From CAWDVH01 sp963805705 (lineage in GTDB: Bacteria > Actinomycetota > Actinomycetes > Streptosporangiales > Streptosporangiaceae), in NCBI GenBank assembly GCA_963805705.1, contig CAWDVH010000001.1, positions 1,922,001 to 1,986,000 of the forward strand: a DNA stretch of 64,000 nucleotides. The letters run 5' to 3'. The position numbers and the translations under genes are program-made. Of this stretch, positions 39,443 through 48,394 are shown piece after piece (the stretch's first letter is position 1; each line of letters starts with the position of its first letter). Under the pieces are notes generated by a model, which was given only the letters and a program-made list of their open reading frames with translations, did not search any database and was not told the DNA's origin.

Positions 39443-39961
39443 ATGAGACCCGCGATGGCCGGGGCTCCGGACGTGCGGCTGAGACGGGCGTATGAGGAGC
39501 CCTCGGCCGCTGACGGCAGGCGTGTCCTGGTCGACAGGCTGTGGCCGCGCGGTCTGTCCAAGGCTGCCGCGCACCTCGACGAGTGGCTCAGGGACGTGGC
39601 GCCTTCTGACGGCCTGCGCCGGTGGTATGGCCACGAGCCGGAGAAATTCGCCGAATTCCAGCGTCGCTATGGCGACGAGCTGCTAGAGCCGGAACGGTCA
39701 GCGGCGCTGGAGCATCTCCGGCAGCTCTCCCGGTCCGGACCGCTCACCCTGCTGACCGCGTCCAGGGACATCGGGCGCAGCCAGGCCGCGGTCCTGGCCG
39801 AGAGGCTGCGTCAGGACGCAGCGGTGACGAGCGACGCGCAGGAGCGACCCGGCGACCCGGCCTGCTGGCTACGGCGGGTCTGCCCGCACTGCGGCTCCAT
39901 GGCGGACGAAGACCCGCCAACCACCTGCCCGGCCTGCCACGCCGCGATGCCCGGTCAGTAG
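39443..39961 (+). CDS. DUF488 protein with zinc-ribbon end
   Basis: A 172-residue DUF488 family member: VRLRRAYEEPSAADGRRVLVDRLWPRGLSK, LDEWLRDVAPSDGLRRWYGHEPEKFAEF and TLLTASRDIGRSQAAVLAERL are the typical blocks. The C-terminal CPHCGSMADEDPPTTCPAC is a four-Cys zinc ribbon, an extra to the usual domain of about 120 residues. Function of DUF488 is unknown. ATG 39443 or the one 12 bp later may be used. Confidence 0.88.
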   Translation: MRPAMAGAPDVRLRRAYEEPSAADGRRVLVDRLWPRGLSKAAAHLDEWLRDVAPSDGLRRWYGHEPEKFAEFQRRYGDELLEPERSAALEHLRQLSRSGPLTLLTASRDIGRSQAAVLAERLRQDAAVTSDAQERPGDPACWLRRVCPHCGSMADEDPPTTCPACHAAMPGQ

Positions 39962-40067
39962 CGGCCGCCGGCCAGCGCCGGCCAGGTATGGGCCAGGTGC
40001 TGGCGGGCCGGGCTGGTGGGGATGGCCGCCGCCAGCGGCGTCTGCCCGGCCCGGCTATGCTCCAGCG

Positions 40068-40436
40068 ATGGCCGACGATGTTGAGCTCATCATCCAGCTG
40101 CCGCGCGACGGCGCGCTAGACCGATACTTCCGCGACGACCCGCCGCTGAGTCTGGCCAGCGGCCGGGTCGTGCTGGAGCATCTGCCCGCTGACGCCGGCG
40201 GCAGGATCCTGCCGCCGGCTGGCGGCGAGGTAGTCCTGTCCGTGCTCTCACCGGAGGCCCTGCGCGATGCTGAGCAGGTCGAGCAGGTGATCAGGCAGGC
40301 TCCGGCCGCGGGCGAGCCGCTGGTCGTCCGGGTGCAGGATGCCGAGGAACTGCGCGACGACGAGCTCGCGGCGGTCCTGGACGCGGCGGCGCACACGCGC
40401 CGGGTCGTGATCCTGCAAGTGCTGGGCAGCGACTGA
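40068..40436 (+). CDS. Hypothetical protein (122 aa)
   Basis: An acidic soluble protein beginning MADDVELIIQLPRDGALDRYFRDD, with LSLASGRVVLEHLP, a helix AEQVEQVIRQAP and the end HTRRVVILQVLGSD. No domain recognised. Codon use is like its neighbours and the frame is well isolated, so I take it as real. It is followed by the broken nuclease gene. Confidence 0.6.
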   Translation: MADDVELIIQLPRDGALDRYFRDDPPLSLASGRVVLEHLPADAGGRILPPAGGEVVLSVLSPEALRDAEQVEQVIRQAPAAGEPLVVRVQDAEELRDDELAAVLDAAAHTRRVVILQVLGSD

Positions 40437-40470
40437 CCCAGACCGCGCCACCGGAGCAGGACGCGGAGGA

Positions 40471-41561
40471 GTGAGGATGGGCCCGGAGCGGACGTCGCCG
40501 GCCTCGGTGCTGTTCGGCACCTACAACCTGCTGAACCTGTTCGAGGACGACTCGTCGGCAGGACGGGAGCACTACCGGCTGGTGGTCGAGACAATCCGCG
40601 CACTGGACGCAGATGTCCTGGCCGTTCAGGAAATCCGGGCTCCGGATGCGGAGTCGGCCAGGGCCCGGCTCGGCCAGCTGGCCGACGACGTAGGCCTGAG
40701 CTGCCGGGTGCCTGACGCCCTGGGCAGCGCCAGCAGCGCCGGTGACGGTACGGGCCGCGCCCAGGGGGGTGCCAGCAGCGCCGGGGGCGGTGCCCGCAGC
40801 GGCGAGGGGCCGGCCGCGGCGGCCGCGTTGCGCTGGCCATGGGCCCGCATGGCTTCCACGCCGGGCTGATGTGGCGCGACGGCATCGAGGCGGTTCCCGG
40901 ATCGCTGCGCAGCTACGGGCGGGGCGACTTCTGGCATTCGCTGGCCTGCGTGACGCTGGACACCGGGGGCCAGCGGGTTCGCCATGCCGCGCATCACGCC
41001 ACGCCGTTCGGCAGGCGGCTGCGCGCTGATCAGAACGAACGGCTCGTTGCGGCGCTGACCGGAGCGCCCTGGCTGCCCACGCTCGTGGGCGCGGACTGGA
41101 ATACCGAGTGCGCCGACCGGATCCGCGACGAGGCGTCCGGCGACTGGGTGCTCTATGAGCCGCGCGACCCTTACGCCGGCGTGGAGTGGTTCGGCGCCCT
41201 GCTCTACCAGTGCGACTGGGACTATGGCGGCGGCGGGCGGCGCCGGCACTGGGCGGACCGGCGGCCGGGGGATGTGCTGTGGTCCGGCGGCCTCCACGAT
41301 GCGGCGGCGGTGCTACGCGCGCCGTGGCAGCCGACCGTCGGCCATCATCCGACCGACTCCTACGGCGCGCACGGCATCTGGCGCCGCATCGACGGCATCC
41401 GCGTGACCGAGCCGGTGCTCGGCGCGCTGCGCGCCCACCATGTGCAGGACACCGAGCTGGCCCGACGCGCCTCGGACCATCTCCCGGTGCTAGTGGAGTA
41501 CGTGCCGTCGGCCATCGGCGGGCCCGAGCCGTCAGATCGGCCGCCGCCAAGGCGGCCATGA
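40471..41561 (+). pseudogene. Endonuclease/exonuclease/phosphatase family protein, frameshifted
   Basis: The first frame (start ATG 40477, RBS GGAGG) has FGTYNLLNLFEDD and LDADVLAVQEIRAPD, the Asn and Glu of the EEP metal site, and then runs into a Gly/Ala/Ser tract and stops at 40869. The rest of the domain is in another frame from about 40824: GPHGFHAGLMW, WLPTLVGADWNTEC (Asp/Asn), and RRASDHLPVLVEY with the final catalytic Asp-His. One G added near 40825 joins the two into GPAAAAAVALAMGPHGF. So it is a single-base deletion or sequencing error near a slippery tract. Intact relatives hydrolyse DNA, RNA or phosphoesters. Confidence 0.88.
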
Positions 41562-41565
41562 TGGT

Positions 41566-41599
41566 GCCGGCCGGGCACTCCGAAGAGTGCCCGGCCGGC
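41566..41599. terminator. Intrinsic terminator between converging genes
   Basis: Perfect 15-bp stem (41566-41580 with 41585-41599) closed by a CGAA tetraloop and followed by TGTTTACC. It begins 5 bp after the nuclease stop and separates it from the converging lon gene. Confidence 0.85.
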
Positions 41600-41609
41600 T
41601 GTTTACCTC

Positions 41610-41654
41610 AGGGACCGCCTGACCAGGGACCGCCTGACCAGGGCGCCGCCTGAC
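41610..41654. repeat. 15-bp tandem repeat abutting the lon stop codon
   Basis: Three copies at 41610-41624, 41625-41639 and 41640-41654; the first two are identical and the third has two changes. The array ends exactly at the lon stop codon (41655-41657). Confidence 0.85.
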
Positions 41655-44048
41655 TCAGGCCGCGAGCGCCGACGGCGATGTCACGCGCTGCATGGCGGGT
41701 CCAGGCTCCAGGGCCAGTTCCAGGGCCTCGCGCACGTCACTGACCGGATGAATGGTCAGGGCCGCGCGCACCTTGTCCGGCACGTCCTCCAGATCCGGCT
41801 CGTTGCGCTGCGGGATCAGCACCGTCGTGATGCCGGCCCGGTGCGCGGCGAGCAGCTTCTGCTTCACCCCGCCGATCGGCAGCACGCGGCCGGTCAGCGA
41901 GACCTCGCCGGTCATCGCCACGTCCGAGCGGACCAGCCGGCCAGACAGCAGCGAGGCCAGCGCGGTCGTCATGGTGACTCCGGCGCTCGGGCCGTCCTTC
42001 GGCACCGCGCCGGCCGGAACGTGCACGTGCACGCCGCGGTCCTTCAGGTCGCCGACCGGCAGCTCGAGCTCGGCGCCGTGCGAGCGCAGGTAGGACAGCG
42101 CGATCTGGGCCGACTCCTTCATCACGTCGCCCAGCTGCCCGGTGAGGGTGACGCCGGTCGCGCCGGTCTCCGGGTCAGCCAGTGACGCCTCGATGAATAG
42201 CACGTCCCCGCCGGCCCCGGTCACCGCCAGGCCTGTCGCCACGCCGGGAACGGCGGTGCGCTCGCCAGACTCGGGCAGGTGCCTCGGGTGCCCCAGGTAG
42301 CCGTCCAGGTCCGCGGGCCCGACGGTCACCGGCAGCTCAGCCTGGCCCGACGCCAGCTGCGCGGCGATCTTCCGCAGGACGCGGGAGATGCTCCGCTCCA
42401 GCGAGCGCACCCCGGCCTCGCGGGTGTACTCCGACGCCAGCCGCCGCAGGGCATCATCGCCGAGGCTGACGTCCGCGGCGTCCAGCCCGGCCCGGTCCAG
42501 CTGCCGCGGGAGCAGGTGATCACGGGCGATCGTGACCTTCTCGTCCTCGGTGTAGCCGTCGAGGCCGATCAGCTCCATCCGGTCGAGCAGCGGGTCGGGT
42601 ATCGCCTCGGGCACGTTGGCCGTGGCGATGAACAGCACGTCCGACAGGTCCAGCTCGACCTCAAGGTAGTGATCGCGGAAGGTGTGGTTCTGCGCGGGGT
42701 CGAGCACCTCGAGCAGGGCGGCCGTCGGGTCGCCCCGGTAGTCGGTGCCGAGCTTGTCCACCTCGTCCAGCAGGATCACCGGGTTCATCGAGCCCGACTC
42801 GCGGATGGCCCGCACGATCCGGCCCGGCAGCGCGCCGACGTAGGTCCGCCGGTGGCCGCGGATCTCGGCCTCGTCCCGGACGCCGCCGAGGGCAACCCTG
42901 GCGAACTTGCGGCCCATGGCGCGCGCCACCGACTCGCCGAGCGAGGTCTTGCCCACGCCGGGCGGCCCGGTCAGGGCCAGCACGGCGCCGCTGCGACGGC
43001 CGCCGACGAGCGTCAGTCCCTTGTCCTCACGCCGCTTGCGCACCGCGAGGTACTCGATGATCCGGTCCTTGACGTCGTCGAGCCCGGCGTGGTCGGCATC
43101 CAGGATGGCGCGCGCGCCGCCGATGTCGTAGGCGTCGTCCGTCCGGGTGTTCCACGGCACCTCAAGCACCGTGTCCAGCCAGGTCCTGATCCACCCGGCC
43201 TCCGGCGAGGCGTCCGACCCGCGCTCCAGCTTGGCCGCCTCCTTCAGGGCCGCCTCGGCCACCTTCTCCGGCAGGTCAGCGGCCTCGATCCGGGCCCGGT
43301 AGTCGTCCTCCTCGGAGGCTGGCTTGCCGTCGAGCTCGGCCAGCTCCTTGCGGATGGCGCTGAGCTGCTGGCGCAGCAGGAACTCGCGCTGCTGGCGCTC
43401 CATGCCCTCGCGGACGTCGTTATGAATGGTCTCGGTCACATCCAGCTCGGCCAGCTGGTCGCGGGCCCATGCGATCACGCGCTCGAGCCGCTGCTCCGGG
43501 TCGATGGTCTCCAGCAGCTCCTTGCGCTGCTCGAGTGACAGGTACGACGCGTAGCCTGCGCTGTCGGCCAGCGCGGACGGATCCGTTATGCGCTGAAGTG
43601 CGTCCACCACCTGCCAGGCACCGCGCTTTTGCAGGATCGCTCCCGCCAGGCCCCGGTACTCGCGCGCCAGCTCCGTGGCGTGCGGGCCGGCCGGCGGCTC
43701 CTCCTGGACGGTCGCCTCGACCCACAGCGCCGCTCCCGGCCCGATCGTGCCGGTGCCGATGCGGACCCTCGACTGGCCGCGGACCACCGCGGCCGGCTCG
43801 CCGCTCGGCAGCCGTCCGACCTGCTCGATGATCCCGAGCGTGCCGACGGCGGAGTACTTGCCGTCCAGCCTGGGCACGAGCAGTACCCGCGCCGCGGCAT
43901 CGGCCCCCTCGGGGCCGGACGCCGACTGCCGGGCGGCCTCGATCGCCGCACGAATCTCCGCATCCGACATGTCCACCGGCACCACCATGGTGGGGAGCAC
44001 CACAGTGTCGTCCAGCGGCAGCACCGGCAGAGAGAGCGTTTCGGTCAT
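41655..44048 (-). CDS. lon: ATP-dependent Lon protease
   Basis: A 797-residue LonA: N-terminal substrate domain (LPVLPLDDTVVLPTMVVPVD to about 200), coiled-coil linker, AAA+ ATPase with Walker A LTGPPGVGKTS, arginine-rich VALGGVRDEAEIRGHRRTYVGALPGRI, and the C-terminal protease with Ser688 in GPSAGVT and Lys731 in GGVKQKLLAA as the catalytic dyad. It degrades damaged and regulatory proteins. The upstream DNA (44050-44097) is AT-rich compared with the rest of the window, with TTACTT twice, and probably holds the promoter; I do not find a clean HspR or ClgR site. Confidence 0.97.
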   Translation of the reverse strand: MTETLSLPVLPLDDTVVLPTMVVPVDMSDAEIRAAIEAARQSASGPEGADAAARVLLVPRLDGKYSAVGTLGIIEQVGRLPSGEPAAVVRGQSRVRIGTGTIGPGAALWVEATVQEEPPAGPHATELAREYRGLAGAILQKRGAWQVVDALQRITDPSALADSAGYASYLSLEQRKELLETIDPEQRLERVIAWARDQLAELDVTETIHNDVREGMERQQREFLLRQQLSAIRKELAELDGKPASEEDDYRARIEAADLPEKVAEAALKEAAKLERGSDASPEAGWIRTWLDTVLEVPWNTRTDDAYDIGGARAILDADHAGLDDVKDRIIEYLAVRKRREDKGLTLVGGRRSGAVLALTGPPGVGKTSLGESVARAMGRKFARVALGGVRDEAEIRGHRRTYVGALPGRIVRAIRESGSMNPVILLDEVDKLGTDYRGDPTAALLEVLDPAQNHTFRDHYLEVELDLSDVLFIATANVPEAIPDPLLDRMELIGLDGYTEDEKVTIARDHLLPRQLDRAGLDAADVSLGDDALRRLASEYTREAGVRSLERSISRVLRKIAAQLASGQAELPVTVGPADLDGYLGHPRHLPESGERTAVPGVATGLAVTGAGGDVLFIEASLADPETGATGVTLTGQLGDVMKESAQIALSYLRSHGAELELPVGDLKDRGVHVHVPAGAVPKDGPSAGVTMTTALASLLSGRLVRSDVAMTGEVSLTGRVLPIGGVKQKLLAAHRAGITTVLIPQRNEPDLEDVPDKVRAALTIHPVSDVREALELALEPGPAMQRVTSPSALAA

Positions 44049-44291
44049 CTGCTGTCACATCCCTTGTTCACTTACTTAATTACAGTTACTTCAATCCGAG
44101 GGCGGCCCAGTTTGTTCCGGGCCCCTCGTTCGCGGTCAGCGGACGCCCAGCGGGGGGGCCGCGGGGGCGATCGCCGGCGCCGGCGATGGCCATCGCGGCC
44201 GGCCTGCCGCATGGCGGCGGGGCCCATGGATCGTCGCGGCGGTGCTTGGCTACGGTTAGACCGCTGCCGGACACCGCGTAAAGGGGAAGCC

Positions 44292-45059
44292 ATGTGGAAT
44301 CAGTTCAGCACCGATGCTCCCGACGGGATCACGACGGAGGTGATCACCTTTCCCGGCGGCGGCGGGGACGAGATTCACGCCTACGTCGCCCGGCCGACCG
44401 GCGACCAGCCGACGCCCGGGGTGGTCGCGGTGCATCACATGCCCGGCTGGGACGAGTTCTACCGGGAGTTCTGTGACCGGCTCGCGCGGCACGGGTACAC
44501 CGTGATCTGCCCGGACCTGTACTGCCGCTTCGGCCACGGCACTCCCGACGACATCGCGGCCAAGGTCCGCGCCGAGGGCGGCGTGCGCGACGACAGCGTG
44601 GTGGCCGACTGCGCAGCCGCGCTCAGCTGGCTGCAGGCGCTGCCCACCAGTACCGGCCGGGCCGGCATCATCGGCACGTGCTCAGGCGGCCGTCACGCGC
44701 TGCTGGCCGCCTCCCGCCTGGCGGGCTTCGGCGCGGTGGCTGATCTGTGGGGAGGGGGCGTGGTCATGACGCCCGATCAGCTCTCCGATGCCCGCCCGGT
44801 CGCGCCGATCGACTACACGGCCGACCTGGCCGCGCCGCTGCTGGGGCTGTTCGGCAACGACGACCAGCATCCGAGCCCCGAGCAGGTGGACGTGCACGAG
44901 GCGGAGCTGAAACGGCTGGGCAAGACCTATGAGTTCCACCGGTATGACGGTGCCAGCCACGGCTTCTTCTACTATTTCGCCCCGATGTACCGGCCCGAGG
45001 CGACGATGGACGGCTGGGAAAAGATCTTCACCTTCTTCGGCCGGTACCTGAACGGCTGA
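44292..45059 (+). CDS. Dienelactone hydrolase family protein
   Basis: A 255-residue alpha/beta hydrolase of the DLH family. The nucleophile elbow is GTCSGGRHA with Cys130; the acid lies in GLFGNDDQHPSPEQVD and the His in YDGASHGFFYY. A PGVVAVHHMPGWDEFYREF strand near residue 42 is typical. Family members cleave cyclic esters, but many are general esterases. ATG 44292 has AAGGGGAAGCC upstream; longer frames overlap lon. It is divergent from lon. Confidence 0.9.
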   Translation: MWNQFSTDAPDGITTEVITFPGGGGDEIHAYVARPTGDQPTPGVVAVHHMPGWDEFYREFCDRLARHGYTVICPDLYCRFGHGTPDDIAAKVRAEGGVRDDSVVADCAAALSWLQALPTSTGRAGIIGTCSGGRHALLAASRLAGFGAVADLWGGGVVMTPDQLSDARPVAPIDYTADLAAPLLGLFGNDDQHPSPEQVDVHEAELKRLGKTYEFHRYDGASHGFFYYFAPMYRPEATMDGWEKIFTFFGRYLNG

Positions 45060-45165
45060 CCGGCCTGCTGAGTCCGGCGGTGCGCCGCCGGTGGCCCCGA
45101 TGTGGCCGGTCGCAGCACCTTCGCTCGAGCGCGATTGCGGCCTAGACTCGCGGGGAGGTGATCAG

Positions 45166-45408
45166 ATGGACGATTTCGGCAGCCGGTTCCTCGACGCAGT
45201 GCATGAACTTGAGGAGCTCGCGGGCAGCCTCACCCCGGAGCAGGCGCATGCGCAGTTCGACGCGACGACGCTCCAGCTGTTCTGGAAGAAGTGGCCTGGC
45301 CTGTCCGCATGGGCCGGGTCGATGTGGCGGATGCTGTCGGAGGAGATGGCCGGCCCGTCCGCCCCGTACGACGACCCGGAAATCCACGAGGTCGGGGGGA
45401 GCGGCTGA
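45166..45408 (+). CDS. 80-residue hypothetical protein
   Basis: A small acidic protein (DDFGSRFLDAVHELEELAGSLTPEQAHAQF, then TLQLFWKKWPGLSAWAGSMWRML) rich in Trp and helix formers. No domain recognised. ATG 45166 follows GGGGAGGTGATC. It comes 26 bp before the CBS protein gene and is probably co-transcribed. Confidence 0.65.
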   Translation: MDDFGSRFLDAVHELEELAGSLTPEQAHAQFDATTLQLFWKKWPGLSAWAGSMWRMLSEEMAGPSAPYDDPEIHEVGGSG

Positions 45409-45434
45409 CAGCCGCCGGCGAAGCGGAGCAGGCC

Positions 45435-45836
45435 ATGGCGAAACTCAGGGACCTGATGAATGCCGACGTGGTGACCGTCCGCCCGGAGACCACGGTGGCA
45501 GAGGCGGCGGCGGGCATGGTCCGGGCCAGAATCGGATCGGTCATCGTCATGCAGGGGACGTTCCTGGCTGGCATCCTCACGGAGCGGGATGTGGTCCGCG
45601 CGGCCGCATCGGGCGAGGATCTTACCGGCTCGCTGGTCTCGGCCTGGATGTCTGCGGACCCGCAGTCCGCGAGCCCGGACGCGTCGCCCGAAGAGGCAGC
45701 TCAGATCATGCTGCTGAACGGCTTCCGCCACCTGCCGGTGATGGACGGCCGGGTGCTGTGCGGCGTGGTCAGCATCCGCGACCTCTTCGCCGCCCGGATC
45801 CGCCGCCCCGCCCGGGCCGCCGAGCCAGGTCACTGA
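45435..45836 (+). CDS. CBS-domain pair protein
   Basis: A 133-residue protein made of two CBS motifs: VVTVRPETTVAEAAAGMVRARIGSVIVM with ILTERDVVRA, and SASPDASPEEAAQIMLLNGFRHLPVMDG with GVVSIRDLFA. CBS pairs bind adenine nucleotides and regulate partners; no partner domain is fused. ATG 45435 follows GGAGCAGG. It is followed by the threonine operon. Confidence 0.88.
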   Translation: MAKLRDLMNADVVTVRPETTVAEAAAGMVRARIGSVIVMQGTFLAGILTERDVVRAAASGEDLTGSLVSAWMSADPQSASPDASPEEAAQIMLLNGFRHLPVMDGRVLCGVVSIRDLFAARIRRPARAAEPGH

Positions 45837-45950
45837 GTTACGCCGCTGGACCTCGCTAAGCTGGATGACGACTTGGAGCTGCCTGGCCGCGAAGTTCTCG
45901 CCCGGGGGCCGGACTGTCGGCGAGCATCTGGCGAGGGGAGCGGGCCTGCC

Positions 45951-47303
45951 GTGCTGAGGAACACAGATGGCGCGTCGCTGAAGGTCGCGTCGCTGCGGGT
46001 GGCACCGGTGAAGGCGGCACCGCTGAAGGTGGCGCTGCTCGGCTGCGGATCGGTGGGCTCGGAGGTCTGCCGGCTCCTGGTCGAGCAGTCAGGCGACCTG
46101 ACGGCCAGGGCCGGCGGCTCGCTGGAGGTCGCGGGCATCGCCGTCCGGCACCCCGCCCTGGACCGCTCCGTGCGGGTCGACCGCTCGCTGCTCACGACCG
46201 ATGCCATGGGGCTGGCCACCCGCGCCGACGTGGATATCGTGGTCGAGCTGATCGGCGGCATCGAGCCCGCCCGCTCGCTGCTGCTGGCGGCGCTGGAATC
46301 GGGCAAGTCGGTCGTGACCGCGAATAAGGCCCTGCTGGCCACCGACAGCTCCGCGCTGCATCAGGCCGCCCGCGAGCATGACGCCGACCTCTACTACGAG
46401 GCCTCGGTGGCCGGCGCGATCCCCCTGCTGCGGGCCCTGCGCGAGTCGCTGGCCGGCGACACGGTGCGCCGTGTGCTCGGCATCGTCAACGGGACCACGA
46501 ACTACGTGCTCGACCGGATGGATACTTCCGGGGCGGGCTTCGCCGAAGCCCTCGCCGAGGCCCAGGCGCTCGGTTACGCGGAAGCGGATCCGACCGCTGA
46601 CGTCGATGGCTACGACGCGGCGGCCAAGGCGGCGATCCTGGCCAGCCTGGCCTTCCACACGCAGGTCACCGCGGCGGACGTGCACCGGCAGGGAATCCGC
46701 GAGGTGACGGCGGCCGACATCGCCAGCGCCAGGGCCCTCGGCTGCGTGGTCAAGCTGCTGGCCATCTGCGAGCGCTGCAACGGCGGGATCTCCGCGCGCG
46801 TGCACCCGGCCATGATCCCGCGAGTGCATCCGCTCGCCGCGGTGCGCGGGGCCTACAACGCGGTGTTCGTCGAGGCGGAGTCGGCCGGCCGGCTGATGTT
46901 CTACGGCTCCGGCGCGGGCGGCCAGCCGACGGCCAGTGCCGTCCTCGGGGACATTGTCGCCGTGGCCCGCAATCAGCTCGCCGGGATCCGCGGCCCCGAC
47001 GAGTCGACCTACGCCGAGCTGCCCGTCGTTCCGATGGGAGACGCGCTGACCTGCTACTACGTGGCTCTGGACGTGGCTGACCGCCCTGGCGTGCTCGCTC
47101 CCGTCGCGGACGTCTTCGCCCGGCACGGCGTGTCGATCAAGGCGGTGCGGCAGGAGGGCCGGGGCGAGGACGCCAACCTCATCATCGTCACGCATACTGC
47201 CCGCGAGGCCGCGCTCGCCGCCACCGTGGCCGACCTGCACGCCATGGAGGCGGTGCGCGCCGTCGACAGCGTGCTGCGCGTCGAGGGCGAGGAGGCCGAG
47301 TGA
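45951..47303 (+). CDS. hom: Homoserine dehydrogenase
   Basis: A 450-residue enzyme reducing aspartate semialdehyde to homoserine with NAD(P)H. KVALLGCGSVGSEVCRLL is the Rossmann loop, VTANKALLA and GIVNGTTNYVLDRM the substrate-binding regions, EADPTADVDGYDAAAKAAILA holds the catalytic Asp/Lys, and the ACT domain (LDVADRPGVLAPVADVF) is at the end, suggesting threonine feedback. The N-terminal leader contains a 15-bp repeat (45975-46034), so the true start may lie inside it; GTG 45951 follows GGGGAG. First gene of hom-thrC-thrB. Confidence 0.95.
   Translation: MLRNTDGASLKVASLRVAPVKAAPLKVALLGCGSVGSEVCRLLVEQSGDLTARAGGSLEVAGIAVRHPALDRSVRVDRSLLTTDAMGLATRADVDIVVELIGGIEPARSLLLAALESGKSVVTANKALLATDSSALHQAAREHDADLYYEASVAGAIPLLRALRESLAGDTVRRVLGIVNGTTNYVLDRMDTSGAGFAEALAEAQALGYAEADPTADVDGYDAAAKAAILASLAFHTQVTAADVHRQGIREVTAADIASARALGCVVKLLAICERCNGGISARVHPAMIPRVHPLAAVRGAYNAVFVEAESAGRLMFYGSGAGGQPTASAVLGDIVAVARNQLAGIRGPDESTYAELPVVPMGDALTCYYVALDVADRPGVLAPVADVFARHGVSIKAVRQEGRGEDANLIIVTHTAREAALAATVADLHAMEAVRAVDSVLRVEGEEAE
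45975..46034 (+). repeat. 15-bp repeat in the hom leader
   Basis: Four imperfect copies (45975-45989, 45990-46004, 46005-46019, 46020-46034) encode five-residue units (Ser-Leu-Lys-Val-Ala and variants). The last copy merges into the first beta strand of the Rossmann fold, so the array probably grew by copying that strand. Confidence 0.75.
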
Positions 47304-48394
47304 GCCCCGTCGCGGCGCCCGGCATCCCGCGGTCGGCCGGCGGCCGGTGGCGGGGGATCATCACCGAGTACCGGGACCGCCTGCCGGTCGCCGACGGCAC
47401 GCCCGTGGTGACCCTCGGCGAGGGCGGCACGCCGCTGCTGCCCGCGCCGGTGCTGTCGGCGATGACCGGCTGCGAGGTCTACCTCAAGGTCGAGGGCATG
47501 AACCCGACCGGGTCGTTCAAGGACCGCGGCATGACGGTGGCCGTGACCATGGCGGCCGCCCGCGGCGCGACCGCCGTGATCTGCGCCTCCACCGGCAACA
47601 CCAGCGCGAGCGCCGCCGCATACGCTGCGCGGGCCGGGCTGACCTGCGCCGTTCTGGTCCCGCGCGGGAACATCGCGCTCGGCAAGCTGGCCCAGGCCCT
47701 GGTCCACGGCGCGCAGCTGCTCCAGGTGGACGGGAACTTCGACGACTGCCTGGAGCTGGTCCGCAAGCTGGCTGTCGATTACCCGGTGGCCCTGGTCAAC
47801 TCGGTCAACCCCGACCGGCTGGCCGGCCAGAAGACCGCGGCGTATGAGATTGTCGACGCGCTCGGCGACGCGCCCGACGTGCACTGCCTGCCGGTCGGCA
47901 ACGCCGGGAACATCTCGGCGTACTGGAAGGGCTACACCGAATACGAAACGGCCGGCCGGGCCACTCACGCTCCCAGGATGCTCGGCTTCCAGGCCAGTGG
48001 CGCGGCGCCGATCGTGAAGGGCAGGCCGATCCCGGCACCCACGACGATCGCCACCGCCATCCGGATCGGCCACCCGGCGTCGTGGCAGCTGGCCGAGGCG
48101 GCGCGGGATGAGTCCGCCGGCCTGATCGACTCGGTGACCGACCGGCAGATCCTCAGTGCCTACCGGCTGCTGGCCCGCAAGGAGGCCGTATTCGGCGAGC
48201 TGGCCTCGGCCGCATCGGTGGCCGGCCTGCTGCAGGCGCGCGAGAACGGCCAGATTCCGGCCGGCTCCGTGGTGGCCTGCACGATCACCGGGAACGGCCT
48301 GAAGGACCCGGACTGGGCGGTGTCGGCCGCGCCCAGGCCGGTCACCATCCCGGTCGACGGCGCCGCGGCCGCGGCCGCGCTGGGACTGGCGTGA
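47300..48394 (+). CDS. thrC: Threonine synthase
   Basis: A 364-residue PLP enzyme converting O-phosphohomoserine to threonine. EGMNPTGSFKDRGM holds the PLP Lys, ICASTGNTSASAAAYAARAGL the phosphate-binding loop, and HCLPVGNAGNISAYWKGYTEY the pyridine region. GTG 47300 overlaps the hom stop (GTGA). It precedes thrB with another four-base overlap. Confidence 0.95.
   Translation: MSPVAAPGIPRSAGGRWRGIITEYRDRLPVADGTPVVTLGEGGTPLLPAPVLSAMTGCEVYLKVEGMNPTGSFKDRGMTVAVTMAAARGATAVICASTGNTSASAAAYAARAGLTCAVLVPRGNIALGKLAQALVHGAQLLQVDGNFDDCLELVRKLAVDYPVALVNSVNPDRLAGQKTAAYEIVDALGDAPDVHCLPVGNAGNISAYWKGYTEYETAGRATHAPRMLGFQASGAAPIVKGRPIPAPTTIATAIRIGHPASWQLAEAARDESAGLIDSVTDRQILSAYRLLARKEAVFGELASAASVAGLLQARENGQIPAGSVVACTITGNGLKDPDWAVSAAPRPVTIPVDGAAAAAALGLA

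Noticed and set aside
42279..43538. Long plus-strand open frame opposite lon
   Set aside because: Antisense shadow; lon has all catalytic motifs in its own frame.
44050..44097. HspR (HAIR) operator before lon
   Set aside because: The tract is AT-rich with some CTTG-like words, but no CTTGAGT-N7-ACTCAAG match.
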